Source of the DNA: Plicaturopsis crispa FD-325 SS-3
Lineage: Eukaryota > Basidiomycota > Agaricomycetes > Amylocorticiales > Amylocorticiaceae
NCBI GenBank assembly: GCA_000827205.1
Contig: KN832558.1
Span: forward strand, 1,845,839 to 1,909,838
Direction: 5' to 3'
Length of the DNA: 64,000 nucleotides
Positions 10,324-21,814 of this stretch are shown in pieces. The position numbers were made by a program, and so were the translations under genes. The notes under the pieces are model-generated. The model saw only the letters and a list, made by a program, of their open reading frames with translations, was not told where the DNA came from and did not search any database. Numbering within the stretch: position 1 is the stretch's first letter; each line of letters opens with the position of its first letter.

Positions 10324-13067
10324 ATGCCGTCCTTCTTGTCGCGTATCCGAAATCGCGCTATCAGTCAGACAACGAGCGTGTCCTCACAGTCTGTTGGCCC
10401 TCCCGTCACCTCGCCCTCTGCTCCCGCGACGGTATTTCACCCTGTTGTAGATCGCCGAATTCTCCGGGACGTCAGTTCTCTGTTCGACAGTTACGCTGCG
10501 GAGGACGAACACGCCGTTGAGACCCCCAAGGGACTTAAGCCCAGTGCACGCAGAAGCTCTGGAGTCTTTAGGCCTGTTGCATCATCCCCGGCCGTCCCTC
10601 GTGCAAGGGATGTTCTCGACGAGGAGGCGGAAGAACTAGGTGCACCACCGCCCGACGCTATCCCACAGTCGGAGGACGAAGACCGACAGGGCAGTCGTTT
10701 CAATATATCGCTCGGCCCACGGGCGTGGTCTACGTTTGGCAGGAGTCGGACTTACACGTCCCCTCGCGAAGGCAGCGATTCCCCAACTCATTCGCCCCCT
10801 CGTTCGCGGTTTGGAAGTCCACGTCCGGGATCTCCGCGGCGAACGTACAAACATAGTAAACAGAGTAGCCTTACGACCTCCAGCAGACTCGCGCCCCCTT
10901 CACGCCCGTCCACGACTGGTCCCCCACCCTCCTCGTACTCGACCTCTATTCCTTCGGCGCACGACAGCAAACGCTCGTCTCCGGCGAATACGCTTTCATC
11001 TCAGAGGAGTCCGCAAACGCCAGTCCGATCACACTCTACTCAATCAGACTTCAGCCCTTCTTTTGCCTCGCCAGACATTCGCTCGGACTCTCGGGCGACC
11101 TTTGGATTCCCCACTCCTCCAGAGGTTCGATCGTCTAGTTTCAGCTTCGGGAACGGATCTCTAGCACCTGCTTCAACACCCATAGTTGAAAACTCTGAGC
11201 TGGGAGTTTCCATATCGCGTCGCTCGAAGAGCTCTGTGGATGCACCTCAACCGAGCGCACGCGCAGAGCCAAGCGCGACATTTCCCCGCCGCTCACCGCG
11301 TAAACATTTTTCTTCGGTTGGAGCGTCATCATCCTTGCCGACTAAGCTGGGCAGGCCTTCCCGTCCAGATTCTAGCTCTTCGCCTGTACATCATCTATTC
11401 ACAGATCTTTCGCATGGGAGATGGGGCAGCCAGTCGTCTACTTCTCGTCCAGGCGCGAACTCAAGCCACGAGCGGCGCCCCAGTGCAGACTGGATGGTCC
11501 AAGCTACAGAGGACGCCGGTAGCTGGCCCGCACAAGTGACCAGAGAAATGCTGAGGCTGTCTCTCAGCGAAGATGCTGTTAGCAGCCACCCGCCGCGGCC
11601 GGCCGGCCGACACGACCACGTGGACCGGGAGCACCGTGCCCATCACGACCACGTTCCTGCACCTCGATTAGGCTCCCCTTCTTTTCCCTCTCATCCTCCT
11701 CTTATTTCTCCTTCGTTCGGGTCGCATTCTCTCCAGCAAAACAGGTCGCCCGGCGACGACCACCAGTCTCGTTTTTCTTTCTCTGGGGGCGCGACAGACA
11801 ACTCGAAAAGTAATCTACGCCGTAATACCACGGATACCATCCACGACACTCGTTTGACCCATACGACAGATCATCATCGTCCGGAAAGGTTCATGGCCCA
11901 TGAAGAGCAATCCGGTGGCAACGGTCGGTCTAGAAGATATGTGAAAGGCAAATCTCCTACCGCTCGTAGACAGAATGCTGCACCAGCACCTGCTACACCT
12001 TCTACTTCGAAAGGTACTCCACCGCGAGCGATATCTTATCTACCAGTTCCCTCGTCGTCGTCTTTCACTTCTCCCATATCCGAGACATCCCCCATATACG
12101 CTGCGCGCGCTACCGCCGATGCCTCCGCCGTGGGTACTCCAGTGAGGATCAGGAGCGAAAGCAGCACTAGCAAAGGGAAGAGAAAGGCGGACGAAGTCGA
12201 GGGTACTCCCCCAGATTTGAAAAAGGAAGCGCAGCACGCAACATTTGCTGAAGTCCCTGACGTTCGTGGTGAGTGCTATGTCTTCACGTGAACAAAGAAC
12301 AACACGTTTCTAACGCGTGTTTTTCATGACCGTTAGCCAACCGTCCTTCAGCCTCGTCTCACGCTCCCTCTTCATATCAGCGCAAGCGCGCAAGGCTATC
12401 TGCACCTTTGACCACACCTACACACTCGCGCCCTACTTCTGCACAGCAACAGATAGCACACGCTGGCTCCTGGTCGAGTCGTGCAAGCTCCCGCGCGCCT
12501 CCTCCACACCCTTCTCGCGCACCATCGCGTGCCGCGTCCACTCGTTCACATATAAACCGACCCGAAAGTCGAGAGCCCACGTCGCGACGCAGCATGTCGC
12601 AAGTATCTATTCCCATAAGCGCCCTTATCTCCCCCCACGCCCCGTCCGTCAGCAGATCTACTACCTTCCACATGCGCGACCCACGCAAGCCACAGCGAGT
12701 ACAGGCCACGAGCTGGTCGCTGCGGTTTGGATCTGAGGATGAAGTGGGCTCCCCCATGCAAGCATGGTGCTTTTTTCTTGGTTTTGTTCTGTTCCCCGCC
12801 TGGTGGATCGCGAGCCTTTGGCGCACGCCTAGGACACGGCACGTCGGGGGGAGCGACACGGAAAAGGCAGTGACCCTCGATGATCCTCAGATCGAACACG
12901 GTTTGTCGCTCATACTCTCTCACTATTTCTGATTTAACGATGCGGCACCTTTTGTTGTGCTGACAGATTCCAAATCCTGGCGCCTGCGATGTCGCGTCAT
13001 GTCCCTGGTATCCTTCGTTACCTACATCCCGTTCATCGTCCTGGTCGCTATTTTCGCACCACGATAG
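10324..13067 (+). CDS. Large Ser/Pro-rich protein with two C-terminal membrane segments
   Basis: Three exons (10324-12268, 12337-12900, 12967-13067) give exactly 870 codons with the stop. The start is MPSFLSRIRNRAISQ; an in-frame extension to 10315 begins with TTG, not ATG. About 750 residues are low complexity, rich in Ser, Pro, Arg and Thr, and probably disordered. The end is quite different: AWCFFLGFVLFPAWWIASLW is a strong membrane helix, followed by a charged loop with DTEKAVTLDDPQIEHDSKSW and a second helix, VSFVTYIPFIVLVAIF. I recall this end as conserved in Agaricomycete hypothetical proteins, but no named family comes to mind. The topology suggests a long cytosolic tail anchored by a hairpin. 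Function unknown. Confidence 0.82.
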
Positions 13068-13590
13068 CAGCGCCATTCCCTCTTTCTGGTGTCTCTGCTT
13101 CGCAACGCCTATCCCGTGGGACTAGCATTCCGCCCTATCGCCTGGCTCCAACCTACATTGCGCAGTCCGTTTTTTGCCCTTCGTTCATCTTATTCGGACT
13201 GGTGTCACTGTTGTTGGATGCTTACATATACGCTGTGAGAGTATTGTGTTGTCTGTTTCTCCGCTACGCTGTTCTCGATTATTATCCTCTATTAATCGCT
13301 TTCCGTCGCTAGCTCCCTAGTTGTCACCCCCTAGATAGTGGCGATATGCACATTCCGAACCCCGGGACCCTCGAAATGCAATTTGTATTCATATGCCTCA
13401 TCTCTGGCGCCTCACCCGTCCGTTGCGCAGCGGAAGCTTCTGAATTATTGTCAGACAAAGAAATCTATCTGATCATAGTCGGTACTTGATGGATATACAG
13501 GAGATACAAATGTACTTGATATCGAAAACAAGTCACACTAAACCTGAAGGGACAAGGTACTCAGTGGTACTGTGTTGCAAAACACTAGCA
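13068..13590. other. Convergent intergenic region
   Basis: Sequence between the two-TM gene stop and the RPC9 stop, T-rich near 13160-13300 as expected of 3' UTR. No gene seen. Confidence 0.5.
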
Positions 13591-14401
13591 TTAATCGTCG
13601 TCGTCCATATCCAAATCTCCTTCCACACCGGCGCCCTCTCCTCTGTCGTCAAAGACAATTTCGTTCGCGTCATAAACTTGTTCTTCGTCTACATCGGCAT
13701 CCCACGCCTCTCTGACATGTTCTTCGGTGTCGTTTTGTCCATTTTCTGTCAGGAGCGGTTGTGGAGGGATGGAAAGCGATGAGCGAACATGTGTCAGGAT
13801 GTCGTCCATGCGTTCGCCCAGGCGATCTTCAAGTTCTTCGACGATCTAACGGTTCAAAAATTCGAAATTGTCTTGGGCTGGCATAGGGCGACAGTACGCA
13901 CCACATATAGCTCGACGGCCTCGACGGGCGCAAGGTTGACGACCTGCAATTTCTCGGCCTTGGTGAGTTCAAATGGCTCAAGATCTTTCACGAGTTGCGA
14001 GATGCTTTCTGGCGTCTGCGACAGTGATGGCTGGTAATCCGCAGCTAGATACTGGATAGCCTGAGCTTTACGCGCACTCTTTAGTACGGTACAGTGACGA
14101 TCGAAACAGCACTCCGCACCTCAACTTCGATAGTCCTCAAGTTCTCACTTATGTCGTCCTTGGGATCGTTCGTCGGTTTCCCCACAGGAGGTGCGATTCC
14201 AGCGCTCTCTTCCTCTTTCTTAATTCGCAGAGCAGTTTTCGTCCGTGCGAGATAGTCGCTTTCTAGCTCGCGCAGGAGGTCGAGGACTTCAAAATTAGAC
14301 AGTAAAGCGGAGCGCGCGTTGACGACCTATAATACGCCCATCGTTGGAAAGCAAAAATTAGCGAGAATAGTTGTGAGAATAAACTGAGCACGTACCTCCA
14401 T
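13591..14401 (-). CDS. RPC17: RNA polymerase III subunit RPC9 (Rpc17/CRCP)
   Basis: Subunit of the Pol III stalk (Rpb4-like half, pairs with Rpc25), needed for initiation at tRNA and 5S genes in the nucleus. After a first coding exon of only ATGGAG (14396-14401) and a 69-nt intron (14327-14395), the protein reads MEV VNARSALLSNFEVLDLL, which matches the MEVxxxxSALLSNxEV start of the family. Later blocks are ENLRTIEVE, KAEKLQVVNLAPVEAVELYV and IVEELEDRLGERMDDIL, the HRDC-like Rpb4 fold. The C-terminus is strongly acidic (DLDMDDDD). Four exons, all GT-AG. Divergent from NOT2 with about 300 bp between starts. Confidence 0.88.
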
Positions 14402-14702
14402 TACCGCGAATGATAGCGCGTCAGAAAGGCGGAAACGAGGAGCATAAATATCTGCAGGGCGTCAACGGTGGCGTAAAGAAAGGCTTGAAACAAACAAAGG
14501 ACAACCTGAAAGGCGGACCCTGTATCGGCGCCACTCCACTACAGACACTGCAAGTCTAACGCACGGACACCTACCGTATCCTTCTCTCTTTTACCGCCCG
14601 CTTTATAGTCCTGGTCGGTCGCTTTTATAGCTGTTTTCTGTCTTGCAAACTCACGCCGTACATTCCGCGTTCAGAGCCACCGATTTCACCCTCAAAAAAA
14701 CT
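14402..14702. promoter_or_regulatory. Bidirectional promoter, RPC9 (-) / NOT2 (+)
   Basis: 301 bp between divergent ATGs. TTTATAG sequences near 14601 and 14624 could serve NOT2 but are not strong TATA boxes. Confidence 0.4.
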
Positions 14703-17046
14703 ATGAATCGACCAGGTAGCTCGCGGCCAATCCACCCGTTTGCGTCGAATTCACCTCTTTATCTGGATCCAGGTCAACCGCCCCAGCGACCACCTAGTCT
14801 CGGTCCAAATCCTGGTATCGCAGGACCATTCCGCGGTCCCTACCCAACATACGGAGCGATGCCATCTCGGAATGTCCTCCAGCCGGGTTATGTCTCTGGC
14901 ATTCAACAGCCCCCGCATCGAACGACCATACCGAATATGGTCTCTCAGCCCTCGCCTGGCTTCATGCAACAGCGTGGTTCGAGCAATTTCGCGTTTGGCG
15001 GAGCGTTAGGCCAGTCGCAAACGCCGCAACCTCCGACACCGTTGCAACATTCGAGCCTGCAGCAGCACCAGCAGCAAACAAACGGGTCCTCCAATCAACT
15101 ACCTCCACATTTAGTGCAGCAAGGACGCCAAACACCCAGTCTTGCTGGAACTGCTCCATCGGCGTCGTCCGCGAGCGAGACAGGTTTTGACCCGAACGAC
15201 TTCCCAGCGCTAGGAGCATCAACACCTGCAAACAACTCTAGCAGCAATAACAACAACGGTGGTAGCAATGCGACGAGTTATGCATCGCAGGCGGGGACGG
15301 GAGTGCCAATAGGGACGGCTGGGCCAGGTGGGGGTGGAGCGACCCCAGGGACAGCACTGGGAAACGCGAGTCAACCAAGAGACTTTACACCAGATGATTT
15401 TCCAGCGCTCGGGCAGCATGGCCAACCGGGCTCACAACCCAGCTCGGACACACCGCAACCTCCTGGGCTCAACGGTTTCCAACAAGGCGACCATTCACAA
15501 CAACACCGACAAAATCTTTTAGGATCGCTAGGGAATGGAGTGTCACAGACGCCTGGAATGCTAAACCTTGGCCCTGCACAGGCGAGGAATGTACACCCTG
15601 GTTTCCAGCAAGGGCAGACGGAAGCGGAGAAGCAGCAGCAGCAACAACGGGTGAGTTTGTTGCCGTTACTGTCATTTTCTTTTCCCCTTGGGACACGCAG
15701 TTTCCGACGTGTTGCTCCCATTCTACCTCTGCCTGTCCATATGGCTAGAGACGACTTATCGAGATCGCGATTCCACTGTTTTCGGTTGCGCCAACGATCT
15801 AATATTTCTTACCTTCGTCGTTGGCTTTGTATTTTAGAACAATTACGCTGTCAAGTTGAACCAAGCAACACACGCCGCGTGGAATTCATCAAACACAAAT
15901 CCTGGCACTGCGGCCCAGGCATTCGCGAATACGCCTTCATCTACGATCCAATCGAACGGTACCTCGCATCCCCCGCAGGCACAAAGCCAAAACCAGAGCA
16001 GCCAGAATCAGCAGCCTCCATCCCATCCGCCCTTACCAGCGCAGCCACCACACTTAAACGCCCCACCTGGTGTCGCGCCACCAACGGGTTCACTAGGGCA
16101 GCATGGACAACCTCCATTACAGCCGCCGGGCACAATCGCAAATGCCGCATCGTCTGCGAATGCGAACGCGAACGCGAACGCATTAGCACCTGCACCCTAT
16201 CCTACGAACGGCTCTGATACAAATGCATTGGGACCGAACTCGACGCATCCACAGACGCCAGCACAGCAAATACTCATGAGCGCTGCTGATCGTTGGGGTC
16301 TGCTGGGTCTGCTTGCAATGATCAAAAGCGCGCCGTCTGATGTCGATGGAGGATTAAGTGGTGTAGGCACTGACCTGGGTACAATGGGGCTGGATATGGG
16401 CCATTCCGGGTGAGCACGAAATTTAGGCCGTTCTCGAAGACCATGTTCTCAAGTCTCGATAGGAACCTGTACTCGACATTCATAACACCTTGGGCCGACC
16501 AATCTGCTGCTCACATCGTCGAACCCGATTTCCACTTGCCTGCATGTTACAACGTTCAACCGCCGCCGCCAGGGCCAAATAAGGCCGCTGCATTCAGCGA
16601 CGAGACGCTGTTCTTCATGTTCTACTCGAATCCGCGGGATGCATTGCAAGAAGTAGCCGCACAAGAGCTGTAAGTTAGTGCTTCACATCGGGCCACTTCC
16701 TTCATACTAACACCCCAGTAGATGGAATAGGAATTGGCGGTTCCACAAAGAGCTTCGCATGTGGATCACAAAAGAGACTGGAACATCGCCTTCCAACAAG
16801 GTTACAGGCGGTGAATCGGGGACGTACACCTTCTGGGATCCGGAGAACTGGCAGAAAGAGCGGAAGGAGATGCAAGTGCACTACGTGGATCTCGAGGAGA
16901 AAAGCGTGCCCGTGTTTGTCCAAGGGCCTGGTTTAGTCCTGGCGCAAGGACCGCAGCAAACACAGCCTGGGTCGATAGGACAGGGGCAGGGCCAGCAGAT
17001 GCAGCAGCAGAGAGGGGTGTTCCCGATGGGTATGGCAGGGCTGTGA
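14703..17046 (+). CDS. NOT2: CCR4-NOT complex subunit NOT2 (CNOT2)
   Basis: Scaffold subunit of the CCR4-NOT deadenylase, which controls mRNA decay and transcription. Start at 14703 gives MNRPGSSRPIHPF. Exons 14703-15650, 15838-16409, 16463-16669 and 16722-17046 give 683 aa. The N-terminal two thirds are Gln/Pro/Ser/Asn rich with two FxPxDFPALG-type repeats (DPNDFPALG, TPDDFPALG), typical of NOT2. The NOT2/3/5 box is at the end: NLYSTFITPWADQSA, DETLFFMFYSNPRDALQ, WNRNWRFHKELRMWITKE and TYTFWDPENWQKERKEM. An Ala-Asn run lies near 16150-16180. The last intron ends in CAGTAG, so the acceptor can be 16719 or 16722. The 187-nt second gap may contain another small exon, but direct joining keeps frame. 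Confidence 0.95.
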
Positions 17047-17718
17047 GCTCGCTCGCCGACTTCTTATTTCTGCCTGACTTTTTCTTCTAATATTCTTCTC
17101 GCAACTGTGAGCACCCGAACTTTGTATCTCTAAGCTGCGCCGTATCCGTTTTTTTTTTCGTGACACGCTCACATTTCATTCGCATCCGAATCGCCCCCGC
17201 TGTGCATCCTTTGGCTGATCAACATCTCAATATTTTATTTTATCCTGTGTCTCTTACCCATCGTCGTCTGAGACTATAGTTTGTACCTTCGTGCACCGGC
17301 TTGCCTTGGTGATTTTCGGCCAGACCTGGATTCTGTAAGTTGGGTAGTGCCTGAGTAAGTGACGTTCTGAATTTGCGGCGCCTATGTATTACTTACTGCT
17401 CCCATCGTAGCCCGCGAAGCTAAAGCGTTTACACAATATTGCCTGCTTGCACCCTGAGTACTATGTATACTTGAATCTGCTGTTGGGAGACTATAAGCTG
17501 GGATCGTCTGTCGATACAGGCCTCTTCCCTTCTGGACTGGCCATGAAATCGATACTTGTTGAAGACCTCGTTCTCAGATATCGATCGCGATATATAGCGG
17601 CGACTCGGACTTGTACGTCGTACGCGTGCAAACACTGTCGACCACTCGCTTCCGCTAGCTATCTCTCGCGGCAGTGCGTTTGAACAGACAGACAGTAGAT
17701 AGTCACTGGATAGTCATC
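17047..17718. other. Intergenic, NOT2 3' flank and upstream of GGTase-I beta
   Basis: T-rich tract near 17150-17160 follows the NOT2 stop. The frame at 17447-17683 (+) has no family features. Nothing else recognised. Confidence 0.5.
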
Positions 17719-19291
17719 ATGTCAACTGACGTGAACAACATCGCGCGTTTGGCACGAGTCGGACACGCCGGGCATTGTAAAATGTGTCTGCAAGGCCTTC
17801 CCGCAAGCCAGGTCGACATCGATGCGTCTCGGTACGAGGTTCATCAATCTGTACGGGCAGCGTTGACAGTTTCTATAGCTTGGCACTCGCATTTTACTGC
17901 CTGGGGTCCTTGGATCTGCTTGCCACGCTTGAAGAAAAGTCTACCGAAAGTGACCGTCTTTTGTGGAAACAGTGGATATGGGAGCAGTATACGCGTAAGT
18001 CAATCTCTTTCCCCAAAAAAGGCCTGCCAGTGAATAGCGAAGAGAGCACAGATGGGAAATACGGCTCCGGCTTCAGACCGAGCTCATACATGACCTCGGA
18101 AGCGACCGCTGGAAAGGTTCGTCCCGTTGCACATAACACGATTTTTAATGTCGTTGACCGCGGTAGTGATCATTGAAATCAGGAAGGTTATTCAGACTTC
18201 GATACACCCCATTTGATCATGACATACACTGCTTTGCTGTCTTTGTCGATCTTGAGGGATGATTTTTCGTCCTTAGATCGGCCAGGATTGTTACGTCTTC
18301 TGCGGGAGTGCCAAGAGGACGATGGCAGGTATGCATATACCTAGAAAATGAAGCATTCCTCTCTAACAACGACGGAGACAGCTTCTCAACTGTGCCTCAC
18401 GCTGGAGATTCAGACCTTAGGACAACCTACTGTGCTTTTGTAATCTGTAGCTTGCTGGATGATTGGTCCGGCATAAATGTCGACCGTGCTGTCGCATTTA
18501 TCAGACGCTGTCGGGCAAGTCTTCCTACACTTGAACTACCAGTATCTCACTTGTTGACAAGTTCGTGTTTTGTCCAGACGTACGAAGGTGCCTATGGCCA
18601 ATCTCCGTTTTGTGAGGCTCAAGGTCGCTCTTACTTTCGCCGGATGTTCGTTTCGAAATTAATCTGCAGGATCTAGGCGGGACAACATACTGCGCAATAG
18701 CATCTCTGCATCTTTTGCCCACAAGCCTCACTTCTTATCCTATCTTCACGCCCGCGGAACGGAAAAACACAACCAGGTGGCTTGTGAATAATCAACATCA
18801 TTCTGGTGGTTTCTGCGGGCGGACTGGGAAAGATGCAGACGCATGCTATTGCTTCTGGTGTGGCGCTTCTCTTCAGGCGAGTCAGGCAGGCTCTTCTGCC
18901 AGATATAGCGAGGAAGTTTTAACGTCCCCTGCACCCTTATGATTGTGCAGATTCTAGGAGTGAAAGATATGGTTGATGTTCCTCTTCTTACAGACTTTTT
19001 GTCCCGATGTCAATTCAAATTCGGCGGCATCGCGAAATCACCTGGTGAACGTCCAGGTCAGTCCCCCCCAAGACATGATTGAAACCTACCTGATTTTTCT
19101 GTTGACTATGGGACTTAGATCCGTATCATACGTACCTATCTTGTGCCGCTCTTTCCATGTATCCTCCTACGGGCCTTGACGGAGCCCTGGGGAAATCGTG
19201 GGCTTTCAGCGCCCTAGATCCCCTGATCAATGCTAACGAGGATACGGCACGATGGGCACGTCGGCATATCCCTGGACGACGCGATGGTTAG
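17719..19291 (+). CDS. CDC43: Protein geranylgeranyltransferase type I beta subunit
   Basis: Catalytic beta subunit that attaches geranylgeranyl to CaaX proteins such as Rho and Cdc42 GTPases; partner is the shared alpha subunit Ram2. Exons 17719-17831, 17879-17994, 18052-18116, 18183-18328, 18382-18514, 18578-18623, 18677-18876, 18951-19056 and 19119-19291 give 365 aa with every phase consistent. Conserved blocks: HCKMCLQGLPASQVDIDASR, GSGFRPSSYM, HLIMTYTALLSLSILRDD, DLRTTYCAFVICSLL, YEGAYGQSP, GGTTYCAIASL, GGFCGRTGKDADACYCFWCG and DPYHTYLS. The zinc-binding Asp-x-Cys pair (KDADACY) and later His (YHTY) are present. Two introns start with GC (18515 and 18877). The 57-nt intron 17995-18051 is also open in frame, so its removal is inferred from family length. 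Confidence 0.93.
18515..18577 (+). other. GC-AG intron in CDC43
   Basis: Exon end CGG is followed by GCAAGT, the classical GC-donor sequence, and the intron ends TGTCCAG. Only this junction joins FIRRCR to TYEGAYGQSP in frame; the nearby GT two bases into the preceding codon breaks frame. Confidence 0.8.
18877..18950 (+). other. Second GC-AG intron in CDC43
   Basis: Exon end CTTCAG is followed by GCGAGT and the intron ends TTGTGCAG. Joining gives GASLQ-ILGVKDMVDVPLL in frame. The GT three bases downstream gives the wrong phase. Confidence 0.75.
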
Positions 19292-19552
19292 TCTTGAAAC
19301 AGCACAATCGAGCTGTGGACCGGGCTTGACAAAGGATGAAGATGGCATGATCGGGTTCTCACCGCTGTACATACGCAAGCGCTTTCAACCTATGGACATC
19401 GATATTGACTCAAATATTGAGACAGATTCAATATTAAAGTAGTGGTAGTGACGATACATTGTGATACCAACAGCGCCTCCAAAGTCCAATTGCCGAGTCC
19501 GTGAATGAAAGGTTCCTTCAACGCATTACTAGGGATTGTTCAAGTCATAGAT

Positions 19553-21814
19553 TTATATCCCACCATATGCTCGTGCATCGCCATAGCCCTTCCCCAATTG
19601 AGCAAGCATCGCCTCCGCCGACCATTCCGGAAAAGTAGAGGTGCTGGAGAACAAATCCGAAGGCGCAGCCGTCAGCGCGGAGGCGTCGGTATGAGCCGAC
19701 CATTCCGACATCTGACGCCTGGTCAAGGTTGATGTCTTGGATTGAGCTGTACGCGCCCCTCCCGTACTGGCACTTCGATGAATCCTAGACCGTCTGGACC
19801 AGGTACCCCTTGAGGAAGACGTGGGGAGCCCATCGCATACTAGCTCCAGCTCCGCGGGAGTGATTGTTGCAGCCGCTGCCATCAACGCCGCGCTGTTTCT
19901 CGCTCCGGCGGGTGTAGAGCCAGTTTGTTGCCTCAACGGTGTCTCTGCTGTCGGCCTCAGGTGCCTTGGAAGCGTCCTCGATCTTGAGCGCGTGACGGAC
20001 ACCGGAACGCCAGGAGATTCCAGGGCCTGGACGATGCGTGCGAGAGATTCCACATCCTTGACGTCGCCGCGCTCTACAGCGGCAACGTCAGTTCCTTCAA
20101 ATTCTTCGGCAAGCCGACGCATCTCTGCTGCTAGCCGTGCACGCCCGTCGAACAATGCGACCATCTCCTGGGAGATCTCTAGCTCCCGTGCGGCCCATGC
20201 CTGCTCTATCTCTGCCTCGCGTGCTGCGCGGGCCGAGTTGACATGGGTGATGAGTTTGGCCAGGGATGCCTCGTGTTCGCTTTGCAGAGTGCGCTGGTGC
20301 TCGGAGAGCTCGTGCATAAGGGTGGAGCGTTCCTCGATGCGGGTAGACTGCTGCTCGATAGCACGGCCAAGGGCTGCGTTCTCATCGGCAAGGGCTTTCT
20401 CGCGTGCGCGGAGGTCGTGTATGGAAGTGTCTTTTGAGGACAAGATTACGGCGAGGCGAGCTTCACGGGCCCGCAGCTCTGCTTCGCGGGAAAGGAGTGC
20501 AAGTTTATGGGCCTTGACGGTCGCAAGCCTATCAATGGAGGATCAGTTGGGGCGTACTTGTGAGACAGTTTCGGCACGTACATTCGATCAGTCTCAGAAA
20601 CTTTGGAAACGAACTTGATGTGCTCGTTTTTGAGCAATTCGGCTGCAGATGGGCGGGACGCCGGCTTATCCTCCAAATAAATACATGACGCAGAGCGGTT
20701 GAAATGGAGAAAGGCTCACGTTTACGCTGAGCATCGATTTGATGACGGCCCACATATCTGGGCTATACACCGCAGGGAGAGGGGGGATGTCTCCGCTTCT
20801 GCGACCATGAATTAGTCCCTGCGCAGGCGTTCACACGTGATGATACGACTTACTGTATAGCCGCGCTGAGCTCGGATTGCGTCCTAGCTTCCGCGAATGG
20901 CGATTTAAGTGCGCACATCTCGTAAACAAGACACCCAAGTGCCCAGATGTCGGATTGTGTACTGTAGCGTTTGTGCTCTATGAGTTCAGGGGCCATGTAG
21001 TGGGAGGTCTGCTTGGGTTGGTCAGAAGAGCACTAATTCAAATAATGAGAAAAACATACGCCAATGCGTGTACTCATAAATGTGACTTGTTCGAGCGCTT
21101 TGGATAGCCCGAAGTCGCATAGCTTTATGTGGTTTGCATCGCCGAGCAATACTAAAGTTGATTACGCGTTACAGCGGTATGCAATGAAGAGAGAGACAGA
21201 GAGACGTACCGTTATCAGGCTTTAGATCCCGATGCAAAACTTGTGTGCGCATGGCATCTTTCCCCCCTTTAACTGCGCGTGCATTGACTTCTCCGGGAAA
21301 GTGGCAGTAATGGAGGGCTGAAAGTATCTGCATGAAATAGTTCCAAACTGTGCCTTCGGGGATCGGTCGGCCTTCCGCAGATGCGCGTTTAATGACAGTG
21401 GCAAGATTTTCGGTGCCAAAGTACTCCATGAGGATTTCGGGCGTTCCTTCATGTTCTCCGATATGATGGTCATAGTACCGCACTACGTGTTCGTGGAAAA
21501 GATCACGGTTGGCATTTCTGTAATACAACCTCATTAGACGAACAAGTTCTGACACCCGTTGAGTGCACGTACAATTCAGAGGCGAGGAGTTTACGATCAT
21601 TATCTGTCATTGGCTCGTAATGCAGCTCCTTTCTGGCCAATACCTGAGAAAACCCGCGTCAGATGTACGGTAATGGTGGTGTCATAAATTAAAGAGGACT
21701 CACTAGGCCATCTGAGTTGCGTCTGACGGCTCGAGTGAGGCCCAGGGACCCATGGCTGAGGACCTCGAGAGACGTGAAGATATCGCGGAAGGTCGGGGAT
21801 GAAGCGACAGGCAT
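19553..21814 (-). CDS. NIMA-family mitotic protein kinase (KIN3/NEK2-like)
   Basis: Ser/Thr kinase of the NIMA group, acting at mitotic entry and on spindle-pole and chromatin events. Start at 21814 gives MPVASSPTFRDIF, and the short Gly-loop region LSHGSLGLTRAV follows. Seen next: VLARKELHYEPM (with the ATP-binding Lys), a YYDHHIGEHEGTPEILMEYF hinge, LHYCHFPGEVN with a loop typical of fungal NIMA kinases, QVLHRDLKPDN, the DFGLSKAL and APEL blocks, and ASRPSAAELLKNEHIKF at the domain end. The last 300 residues (exon 19553-20443) are a coiled coil rich in Ala/Glu/Arg, then a Ser/Thr/Arg tail ending DARAYGGI. Several short introns. Coiled-coil dimerisation is usual in this family. Confidence 0.9.

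Noticed and set aside
15340-15700. Minus-strand Cys-rich frame (116 codons) at 15371-15721
   Set aside because: Its Cys runs are the complement of CAG/CAA/GCA codons in the Gln/Ala-rich NOT2 exon.
19821-20618. 265-codon plus-strand frame opposite the NIMA kinase tail
   Set aside because: Shadow of the Ala/Glu/Arg coiled coil; its Ser/Arg/Ala composition is the complement of that codon use and it has no family motif.
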